DNA from: Chromatiaceae bacterium
GTDB lineage: Bacteria; Pseudomonadota; Gammaproteobacteria; Chromatiales; Chromatiaceae
NCBI GenBank assembly: GCA_024235395.1
Contig: JACKMK010000002.1
Location: forward strand, 930,001-994,000
Length of the DNA stretch: 64,000 nucleotides
Direction of reading: 5' to 3'
The position numbers were made by a program, and so were the translations under genes. The notes under the pieces are model-generated. The model was not told the origin of the DNA and searched no databases. It saw nothing but the letters and a program-made list of their open reading frames with translations. Position 1 is the first letter of the stretch. Every line of letters begins with the position of its first letter. Shown here piece after piece: positions 43,917-52,500 of this stretch.

Positions 43917-45140
43917 CTACACGTACCCGTTTGCCCAGAGTCGTCGCATCGCCCAGAGGCCAAACAGGGGGCCTGGAAGCAATATCCACGCGACAGATGC
44001 GTCATGTAGGGCCCAGCTGCGCGTGACGAGTTCTATCGATACCACACTGATCGCGAAACCGATGCTGTTCATGAACGCCAATGCGCCGCCCACGCTCGCC
44101 TTGGAACAGGCAGCGGCGGCCAGTGCCGAGAACTGTGGCGAGTCGGCGACCACGAAAAAGCCCCAGACGAACAGCCCGCCGATGACCAGGCCGTAGGCCT
44201 GATCGTGCAGCCATGGATAGATCAGGCACATCCCCGCTGAGCCCGCCAGCGCGACGATCGCGACCCTGGCACTGCCGTGACGACGACTGACGATGCCGCC
44301 GAGGACACAACCGGCACCGCCGGCAAGGAATACGAAACCAGCGGCGAGGTAGGTGATGTCGGCATCGATTCCCCGCCCGACATCGGCGACGAAAAACGGC
44401 ACGATGGCCCAGAACGCGTACAGTTCCCACATGTGCCCGAAGTAGCCGAGCGCGGCGCTCCGAAACCGGGGTTCACGAAGCGCATCGAACACGGCACCCC
44501 AACGCAACTGGCGGTGTTGTCCGTGATGGGGTCCGTCACCAAGCAAGACGACCGCGACGCCGGCGACGACGGCGAGAGCCGACGCCGAATAGAAGACCAT
44601 CTGCCAGTCGGGCGTGATGCCGAGCCCCCGGATGAATTGGGGTAGCCCGGTACCCAGCACGAGCATCCCGACCAGCCAGCCGAGCATCTCGCCAGCCTTC
44701 TCGGGCGCCCAGCTCATCACGAGTTTCATGCCGATCGGATAGATGCCGGCCAGGGCCAGGCCAGTCGCAAAACGCAATGCCATGGCGTGCACGAGGATGC
44801 CTTCGGTATTGGCGAATCCCGCGTTCGCTATCGCACCGAGCACAGCGCATACAAAAAATATGCGGCTCGCGGAATAACGATCGGCAAGCCCCGAGATCGC
44901 GAACAGGAAGGTGCCGCAGATGAAGCCCAGCTGCACGGCACTCGTCAGGTGACCGAGATCGACCAGGGTGATCTGCCACGAGTGCATCAGTGAATCGGTG
45001 ACGGCGTTGACGCTGAACCAAAGCGAGGTGCCGAACATTTCGGCCATCACGATCACGACGATCGCGAGTCGCTTGGCGCGGACGTCGTTCTTCACGGCGA
45101 TGACGTGGCGGGAAAGGGAGTCAACGAAGTCGGTCCTCAC
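43917..45140 (-). CDS. MFS transporter
   Basis: About 407 residues, twelve hydrophobic segments. The MFS family is shown by AEMFGTSLWFSVNAVTDSL in helix 1, the loop 2-3 motif GLADRYSASRIFF (variant of GxxxDRxGRR) and GIVSRRHGSAR in the second half. The start is uncertain: GTG 45140 was chosen because a TACAAT -10-like box lies at 45198-45203 (reverse strand); GTG 45095 or an upstream ATG 45314 also keep the frame. The substrate is unknown. Confidence 0.8.
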   Translation of the reverse strand: MRTDFVDSLSRHVIAVKNDVRAKRLAIVVIVMAEMFGTSLWFSVNAVTDSLMHSWQITLVDLGHLTSAVQLGFICGTFLFAISGLADRYSASRIFFVCAVLGAIANAGFANTEGILVHAMALRFATGLALAGIYPIGMKLVMSWAPEKAGEMLGWLVGMLVLGTGLPQFIRGLGITPDWQMVFYSASALAVVAGVAVVLLGDGPHHGQHRQLRWGAVFDALREPRFRSAALGYFGHMWELYAFWAIVPFFVADVGRGIDADITYLAAGFVFLAGGAGCVLGGIVSRRHGSARVAIVALAGSAGMCLIYPWLHDQAYGLVIGGLFVWGFFVVADSPQFSALAAAACSKASVGGALAFMNSIGFAISVVSIELVTRSWALHDASVAWILLPGPLFGLWAMRRLWANGYV

Positions 45141-45496
45141 GGGTGGCAGCAGGCTCGCGCGAATGCCGCCTGCCAGCCAAGCAAAAGGTCTCGGATCATT
45201 GTAGTCAGCGCGCGCGTGGAATCCCCGGTCGATCGGCAGTCGACCGGCCTTTCTGTGCCTTTGTGGCCAGGTGCGGCCCGGTCCGGTGCGGGATCGCATC
45301 GCCGGCCGGCGCACCGTCCATTTTTTTTACATTTCGCCCATCGCGGGCATCGATGGCGCCGGCAAACTTCTGAGCGAAACAGAAAAATCCAACCTGGTTC
45401 GCAGATTGCTTAACTACGCGGACGGCATGGATGCGCGCGCCTCCGGCGCAAACAAGAACAATCCAAAAAGGTGCTGCGGCGCCGGGAGAGGGGGTC
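45141..45496. other. Divergent intergenic region before the large PEP-CTERM gene
   Basis: About 350 bases with a possible reverse-strand -10 (TACAAT, 45198-45203) for the MFS gene and a T8 run at 45321-45328. The ribosome site GGGAGAGGGGG at its right end serves ATG 45497. No gene was found if the later MFS start is right. Confidence 0.4.
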
Positions 45497-48406
45497 ATGC
45501 GCGAGTCTCGCGAAATGCCGACGCGGACCATGCTGTCGTGTGCCTTGGCCATCGGCCTGTCGCTGGCGTCGACGGTCGGTCACGCAATCACCATCGAATG
45601 GGATGCCGGTACCGGAGACTGGTTCGAGCCGACCAACTGGAATCCGGCCCAGGTGCCGGTCGGGTTTGGTGGTGGTACCGCCGGCGACGACGCGCTGATC
45701 AACAACGGCGGCAGTGCGCTGGCCGATGTCGATACCGCTCCGTCCGGCAGCGTCGCGGACACACGCACGCTCGGCGTCGGTGCCAACGGCAGCAGCGGCG
45801 CGATCGACGGCACACTGAACAGCGACCGGATCGACGTCAGGGCCGCGTTCGGTGTCGCCGTCGGGCGTGCCAGCGGTGACGTCACCGGTGCCACCGGTAC
45901 GATCGCGATAGACAACGCCGAGCTGAATGTCACGGGTACCTCGCTCGATGTCGGCGTTGTGGCCGCACCCAATGCCGATGCGAGCGCCACCGGCGCCGTC
46001 CAGGTGAACGGCGGTGGCATCACCGGTGCCTTCGGTTCGATCGGCGCGGTTGCGGCGAATCCCACGGATGGCGTCATCGGTCCGACGATGACTGCATCCG
46101 GTACCGTCGTTGCTGACAACGATGTGATCGGTGGCTATACGATCGGCAGCAATGTCGCCGGCAATGCCGCCAGTACCGCGACTGGCCGTCTGACGGTGAA
46201 CAGCGGCAACCTGGATCCCAGGGGACGCGACACCGTCGTCGGCCGTTCGTCGGGGGGTGACGGTAGCGCCGACGGTCAACTGGTGATCAGCAACGGCGCC
46301 TTCGTGCTTGGCGACCCGCTGAACGCCGGCAGTTTTCCGCCCTCGCTGTTTGTCGGTTCCGCCAGCGGTGGCGTAGCGGACGGCGAGGTCCAGGTCGCGG
46401 CCATGGATATGGCCGGCAAGGCGCTCGGCGACCTGGTCGTCGGTTCCGCCGGGTACCTCGGCACCCACACGGAGGTGACCAACGGCGGTGGTACTGCCAC
46501 CGGTCGCTTCGTGTCGGGCAGCGGGGACGTCGCCGTCACCGGCGATGTCAGCATCGGCGAAGTCGTCGCGAACAACGGTGGCAGCGCGACCGGGGCGGCC
46601 GATTTCGGCACCGGCGCCACCGTGCGCAAGGTCGGTGACGGCAGCGGCAGTTTCTCGCTCGGCGTTGCGCAGGACATTGGCCTGGTGAACAACATCGGCC
46701 AGGGTGAGGCCAGCGGAACGGCATCCGCCTTCGGCCTCGAAGGTTTCGACAACTACCGCATCGGTGTCACGCTGGGGACGGTACAGGATGCGCCGCGCAG
46801 CGCAACCGGCATGCTCTCGGTCGGGGCGGGCGGCATCCAGGGCAACAGCGACGGAGACAGCAGTCTGTACATCGGTGCCGCGCTGGGCATACCGAACAAC
46901 AACCAGTTGCTGGGTGGCGGTGGCAGTGCCGACGGCAAAGCGGTGGTGAACGGCGGCGACATCGCCGGCATGGGCCGTGTCGGCGTGGGTGTCAGCGAAG
47001 GGCTTGTGACCGGTGGGGGTCATGGAACCGGGAACGGTGAGCTCGTATTGCACAATGGTTCGCTGACCACCCGGGCACTGGAGATCGGTGCTGCGACCAT
47101 GAATCAGGCCGCTACTCTTGTCGCCGATTCGGTGGCCCACGCGACCGGGCATTTCGAGATGGACAATGGCGTGCTTTCGATCACCGACTCTGCAACCGGT
47201 GTGCCGGGCCAGATGTACCTGGGCTATGCCTTCAGCTTCGGCACGTCTGGTGGCGTCGAGGACCGCCCGGCCCAAGGCGTCGGCAGCGCACAGCTCACCG
47301 ACGTGGACGTCAACGGCGGGGCCCTGTCGGTGGGCGTCGCCAGACAGGCGTTCGCCGAGGGCGATACGCACGCCGACGGCACCCTCGATGTGCTGCGTGG
47401 TGGGCTCGATATCGCGTCGCTGGCGGTCGGTATCGCCTCAGGCGGGACCAATGCGAGTGCGCGTGGGCGGGTCCGGCTCACGGATACGCACCTGACGACC
47501 AGCGGTATCGTCGAGGTGGGCGGCGGCACGGACGCAAGCGGTGAACTCACAGCGGTCAACACCGATATCGCAGTCGGTGACGACCTCCGGGTCGGGGCCT
47601 TCCGCGGGCTGATCGCCGACGATCCACCGATGCTCGGTCGCCTGCAGATGCGCAGCGGCACGCTGTCAGTCGGTGGCAATGCGCTGATCGGTGCGCAATT
47701 TACCGGCGGGCATGGCGAACTGCTGCTCGACCAGGTGACGGCGACGGTTGGCGGCCTGCTGCGGGTCGGCGCCAGTTCCAACCTCGGCACCTTGTTCGGC
47801 ACCGGCGAGGTCGAATTGCGGCAGTCCAGCCTGGACGTTACCGGTACCGTCTTGCTCGAGTCAGGCAGTGTCCGTCTGGTCGACAGTAGCGCGACCTTCG
47901 CCAACGACCTGATCATGAGCAGCATCACCTCGTTCGGCGCGGAAGTCACCGCCGACGCAACGCTCGCGTTGCAGCGCAGTCAGGTCACCGTCGCTGGCCT
48001 GTTCACGATCGGCGAGGGCGATACGCTGCGCATCGCGATTGAGGCGGCGACCCGTGGCGACGGTTACGGTGCGCTGGACGTCGGCAGTGCAGTCCTCGGC
48101 GGCGGCCTGGTGCTCGATTTCGCCGGGTTCACCGGCGTCGATCCCGACTATGTGTTCGATCTGATCGTGGCCGATTCACTGGGCACAATCACTGGTGACT
48201 TCACCAGCCTGCTCGTCGATGGACTGAGCCCCCTCTACCAGATCATGGCTGGCGTCGTGCAGGACGATCTGGGCAATGGGCTCGTCGACATCTATCGCGT
48301 GCAGATTGCCAGGGCGGTACCGGCACCGGCGACCTGGTTGCTGTTGGCACCGGGTCTGGGATGGTGGATGGCGTTTCGGCGCCGTGCCCGGCGCTCCCGT
48401 GCGTGA
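45497..48406 (+). CDS. Large PEP-CTERM-type repeat surface protein
   Basis: ATG 45497 behind GGGAGAGGGGG gives 969 residues. The signal peptide is about residues 1-30 (SCALAIGLSLASTVGHA). The mature N-terminus has GDWFEPTNWNP and ALINNGG, the same opening as the protein at 30550. Some fifteen degenerate Gly/Ala/Val-rich units of about 50 residues follow, with recurring VGxA, ATGxLxVNxG and GNGELVLHNG patterns, suggesting a long beta-helix. The end, RAVPAPATWLLLAPGLGWW plus an Arg-rich tail, is a VPAPAT-variant PEP-CTERM anchor. It is probably exported and then cleaved or attached by an exosortase encoded elsewhere. Cysteine-poor, as is usual for such adhesins. Confidence 0.82.
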   Translation: MRESREMPTRTMLSCALAIGLSLASTVGHAITIEWDAGTGDWFEPTNWNPAQVPVGFGGGTAGDDALINNGGSALADVDTAPSGSVADTRTLGVGANGSSGAIDGTLNSDRIDVRAAFGVAVGRASGDVTGATGTIAIDNAELNVTGTSLDVGVVAAPNADASATGAVQVNGGGITGAFGSIGAVAANPTDGVIGPTMTASGTVVADNDVIGGYTIGSNVAGNAASTATGRLTVNSGNLDPRGRDTVVGRSSGGDGSADGQLVISNGAFVLGDPLNAGSFPPSLFVGSASGGVADGEVQVAAMDMAGKALGDLVVGSAGYLGTHTEVTNGGGTATGRFVSGSGDVAVTGDVSIGEVVANNGGSATGAADFGTGATVRKVGDGSGSFSLGVAQDIGLVNNIGQGEASGTASAFGLEGFDNYRIGVTLGTVQDAPRSATGMLSVGAGGIQGNSDGDSSLYIGAALGIPNNNQLLGGGGSADGKAVVNGGDIAGMGRVGVGVSEGLVTGGGHGTGNGELVLHNGSLTTRALEIGAATMNQAATLVADSVAHATGHFEMDNGVLSITDSATGVPGQMYLGYAFSFGTSGGVEDRPAQGVGSAQLTDVDVNGGALSVGVARQAFAEGDTHADGTLDVLRGGLDIASLAVGIASGGTNASARGRVRLTDTHLTTSGIVEVGGGTDASGELTAVNTDIAVGDDLRVGAFRGLIADDPPMLGRLQMRSGTLSVGGNALIGAQFTGGHGELLLDQVTATVGGLLRVGASSNLGTLFGTGEVELRQSSLDVTGTVLLESGSVRLVDSSATFANDLIMSSITSFGAEVTADATLALQRSQVTVAGLFTIGEGDTLRIAIEAATRGDGYGALDVGSAVLGGGLVLDFAGFTGVDPDYVFDLIVADSLGTITGDFTSLLVDGLSPLYQIMAGVVQDDLGNGLVDIYRVQIARAVPAPATWLLLAPGLGWWMAFRRRARRSRA

Positions 48407-48495
48407 CTGTGAGTTGCGAACCATTGCGACCCTTGTTCAATCGGGTCGGCACCGCGGCGTTCAGTGCCCCGTTGTTCGATGCAATGGTCGCCTGA

Positions 48496-48696
48496 TCAAT
48501 GTTCGGTGTTGAACTGGCGGGGGCCGGTTCGCACAGCGCTGTCCCAGCAGCCAGTGCTCACCCAGCCGTCCCATCCGAGCCACTCGGATTCGGGCACTGC
48601 GCCGGTCGAAGGCGGCGTCTGCTGCGGCTCTTTTTGCGCACTCGAGGGCGGCGTTCGTTTGCCCGGGTACAGGGTTTCGCTGATCGAATAGGACAT
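48496..48696 (-). CDS. Possible small protein of unknown function
   Basis: A 66-residue frame starting MSYSISETLYPGKR behind a very good ribosome site (GGAGGAAACC-ATG). It is Pro/Ser/Gln-rich in the middle and has four Trp in the C-terminal half (EWLGWDGWVSTGCWDS). No family is recognised. A TTGACA occurs upstream at 48822-48827 (reverse strand) without a clear -10. Evidence rests mainly on the ribosome site. Confidence 0.4.
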   Translation of the reverse strand: MSYSISETLYPGKRTPPSSAQKEPQQTPPSTGAVPESEWLGWDGWVSTGCWDSAVRTGPRQFNTEH

Positions 48697-48997
48697 GGTT
48701 TCCTCCGGCCCGGCACGCATTGGTGTTCGGCTACTACCGGAGCAACATTCATGCCCGGCAACCTAACTGTCTGTTTTGGCGCGACAAGGCTCTACCGAGT
48801 CGGTGCAACTGTAAAATTGCCTGTCAACACCGCAGGCCACTGACACCGGACCCACCGCGTCACCCGATGATCGTGACCATGGTGTACAGCGTCACCAGAA
48901 GATCATTGTTGCGGAACGGTATTGCGTGAATGTGACGCCCCGGTCCATCCCGTGCAATGCGCCAACGACGCCAGTGAACCGCGGTTCGGCCGGGGGG
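48697..48997. other. Intergenic stretch, mostly empty
   Basis: About 300 bases between the small ORF and the PilZ-like gene. It is less GC-rich than its surroundings around 48740-48830, which contains the reverse-strand TTGACA. No other gene or strong dyad was seen. Confidence 0.4.
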
Positions 48998-49291
48998 TCA
49001 GGGGCGGGGTGTCCGCCGGAGGAAGAACAACATCGCGATGCCCGTATCCGCGGCCCGCACGACATAGGCAGAGCGCCGCACGACCTTCACCAACTGGGGC
49101 GTATGCAGGCGGAAGAAGGCCAGCTCGACCTGTTCCCCTCGGGGCAACCTCATGTCGGTCTTGATCACCAGCCCGCTCTGATTGAGGCAGCGAACCGCGC
49201 ACTGCCGCACAGGTTGCCCCGCTACGCGGATATAGACGCGCGAAACCTTTGGATGGGGGCAGGGTTGTACTGAGAGTTTGGGTTGGCTCAT
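48998..49291 (-). CDS. Small PilZ-like domain protein
   Basis: 97 residues from ATG 49291. The order VSRVYIRVAGQP, VRQCAVRCLNQSGLVIKT and LPRGEQVELAFFRL resembles a PilZ beta-barrel, the c-di-GMP receptor domain. The canonical RxxxR and [DN]xSxxG motifs are incomplete (NQSG), so nucleotide binding is doubtful. It is divergent from the TIR-STAND gene 275 bases away. Function unknown. Confidence 0.5.
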   Translation of the reverse strand: MSQPKLSVQPCPHPKVSRVYIRVAGQPVRQCAVRCLNQSGLVIKTDMRLPRGEQVELAFFRLHTPQLVKVVRRSAYVVRAADTGIAMLFFLRRTPRP

Positions 49292-49565
49292 TGCGTTCCG
49301 ATTCGCCGGGTCTGCTGGAAAGTCGTGTCGACCGCTGTAAAGATCGCAGCAATTTTTGTGCCGAGGCTCAATAGTGCTTTTAAAACATTGGTCTAGGGGA
49401 TAACCGGCGTTAGATTCACGGTGCTTCGTAAAGAAAAGCGACACCGCCGACCCGCGCAACTATCCATGTACACCGGCGGTGAAAAGCTCGCCATACGGTA
49501 GCCGTCGCGTGTTTTGTGTTTGCCCGATTCCTGGCTACTGTGTACCTAATTCCGCAGCCATTGGG

Positions 49566-52500
49566 ATGGCGCTCCAGGTCATGGATCCCGCATATGACGC
49601 ATTCCTGAGCTACAACCGCCGTGACAGCGCGGCCGTGGAGCTGCTGGCCGAACGATTGGTGCGCGAGGCCGGGTTGCGGGTCTGGATCGACCGCAACGCG
49701 CTGAGCCCCGGGGAATCCTGGCGCCGGGAGATAGAGCAGGCGCTGAATGACGCCGCCGCGGCCGTGATCATCTGGGGACCGCACGGCCTCGGCCCGGTGC
49801 AGCTGCAGGAACGTGATCTCGCGTATGTGATCCGCGACGCCAACCCGGACTTCAGACTCATCCATGTGTTTCTACCGGGTGCCGAGCCGCCGCGGGCCAG
49901 CTGGGCAAGCGTCGACACCTGGATTCGGTTTGCCGGAGGTCTCGACGAGCAGGAAACCTTCGACCGACTGGTCGCCGCCCTGAAGGGGTTGGCGACGCGC
50001 CAGGAGTTCACGGCCGATCTGCCCGATGATCCCGCGCCCTACCGCGGGCTCGCGGCGTTCACCACGGCCGACGCGCATCTTTTCTTTGGCCGCGGCGATG
50101 TGATCGAGCAACTCCTGCGGCAACTGCGGCACGCACCTTTCGTGGCGGTCATCGGACCCTCCGGCTGTGGCAAGACATCGTTGGTGCAGGCCGGCGTGCT
50201 GCCGAGGCTCGATTCGAACGGCCGCGGGCCCGACGACGGTCGGATCCAGATGCTGTTGCGCCCCGGCAGTCGACCGCTCGAGGCGCTCGCAGCGGCATTG
50301 TTGCGTGTCCAGTCGACCGACGATCCTGTCGGACGCCTCGCGCAGATCACCGAGACGCTCGCGGCCGACCCGGGTGCATTTGCGGGGCTGCTGAACGCGC
50401 TGTTCGACCCCGCGAGGCCACTGGTCCTGGTCGTCGACCGGCTCGAAGAGCTGTTCGGCCTCTGCGCCGATCCGCAGCAGCGTGCCGCGTTCGCCTCCGC
50501 GATCCTGTCGGCGACCTCGCGCGGTCGCGTGGTCGTGACGATGCGCGCCGATTTCTACGGCGAGTTGGGCGCCCTGCGCGACCTGGCCGATCGGGTCGTC
50601 GCACACCAGCTCTACATCAAGCCGCTGCCGGCGGAGGCCGTGATTGAGGTGATCGAGGCGCCGGCGGCGCAGGTCGGTGCGGTGTTCGAGAAAGGGCTGG
50701 CGGCGCAGCTGGCGATGGACGCTCTGGGTGACGGCGAGGTGGCGTTGCCCCTGCTGCAACACACGCTGGAGTTGTTGTGGCGCCGCCGCCGTGGGCGCTG
50801 GTTGACCTGGGATGCCTATCGCGAGATCGGTGGTGTCTCCGGCGCCTTGCGCTACCACGCGGACGGTGTGATCGACGCGCTTTCGGATGCCGATGCCGGG
50901 ATTGCGCGGCGCCTGTTGACCGGTCTGGTGTGGGTCGGCGAGCAACGCGGCGCCGTGGCGGCGCGCCCGATCGCCAAGGTGGAACTGTTGAACCGGTTTG
51001 CCGATCCGGCGCGCGCCGAAGGCGTGCTGCAACGCCTGGCGGATGAACGGTTGGTGGTGATTCGTGCCGATGCCGGTGGCGCAATGGCCGATATCGCACA
51101 CGACACGCTGCCGCTGTACTGGTCGCGGTTGCGGACCTGGGTGGATGCCGACCGGGCCTTCCTGCAATGGCGCGAACGCCTGCGCCTGGTGATGTCCGAA
51201 TGGCAGCGCCTCGACCAGGATCCGGCGTCGCTGCTGCATGGCTCGGCGTTGTTGGAAGCAGAGCGCTGGCAGACCGAGCAGGCCGTGGAGCTGGGTGCCG
51301 GCGAGCGGCGTTTCATCGAACGTAGCCTGGCGAAGCGGGACAGCGATCGGCGCGCGCGGGAGCGTCGGCGTCGGCGTGCGTTGCTCGCGGTCAGTGGCGC
51401 ACTGGTGGTCACCGCGTTGCTGGCAGGGCTGTTGGCCTGGCAGTGGCGACTGGCCGAGGCACAGACCCGCGCGGCGCTGGCCGGGCAGTGGGCCGCCGAG
51501 GCACAGAGGCTGGCCGGGTCTGAACCCGACCGGACCGAACAGGTCGCGTTGCTCGCGGTCGAGTCGTTCAACGCCGTGCCATCGCGCCAGGCCTACCAGG
51601 CCCTGCATGCCGCGGTCGCGCTGATGCCGCGCCGGGTGGTCGGCGGTCTCGGCCACCCCGCGTCGATCAATCGGTTGCGATTCGATCCGGCCGGGCGGTT
51701 GCTGTTGAGTGCGAGCGACGACCACACGGTCGGCGTCTGGGACTGGCGGGCATCGCGCGCGGTGCAGCGCCTGCAGCACGCAGGGCGGGTCAATCTGGCG
51801 ATTTTCAGTCCGGACGGAAAGCTGATCGCCAGTGCCAGCGAGGACGACACCGCAGCGGTCTGGGACACGGCGAGCGGCCGGCGTTTGTTCGTCCTGCCGC
51901 ACGACGGTGACGTCGTCGATCTCGCCTTCAGCCCGGATGGGTACTATCTCGCGACCGCGAGCCATGACAAAAAGGCACGCCTGTGGAACCTCGATGACGG
52001 AACCCTGGAGCGGACCTTCGAGATGGTCCGTTGGGTGACTGCGGTCACGTTCAGTGACGACGGTCGCTATCTCGCGATCGGCAGCGGCAGTGCCATCGAG
52101 TTGTGGGCCGACAGGCTCAGGCTGGGCCAGGGTGCCGGTGCCGCACAACGCGACCGGCTGGCCCGGGAACGTCCCGGTGGCGTCCTGGTATGGGACATCG
52201 CACAGGGAAGCGAGCGGCTGCGCCTGAAAGACGGGCAGGGCATCAACGACGTGAGTTTTTCGCCCGATTCACGCCTGATCGCGGTGGCCAGCGCAGACCG
52301 CAGTGCGACGACCCATGACCTGCTCAGTGGCGAGGCGCTGGCGAGCGTGCAGCACGAGGACGGTGTCCAGCAGGTGGCGTTCAGTCCCGACGGGCGCTAC
52401 GTGGCATCCATCAGTGCCTCCGGACTCCTGCTGACCTCCGCGGTCAACTCGGCAAAGGCATGGGATCCGCACTCGGGGCAGGAGTACGCGCGCGTCGCAT

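Noticed and set aside
45350..45430. A riboswitch-like GGCAAAC block upstream of the large PEP-CTERM gene
   Set aside because: Compared mentally with the c-di-GMP-I (GEMM) riboswitch; the essential GGACGCAAAGCC block and paired helices are absent.
45497..48406. CRISPR-like or tandem DNA repeat in the repeat-protein gene
   Set aside because: The periodicity is at protein level and degenerate; no exact DNA repeat with regular spacers was seen.
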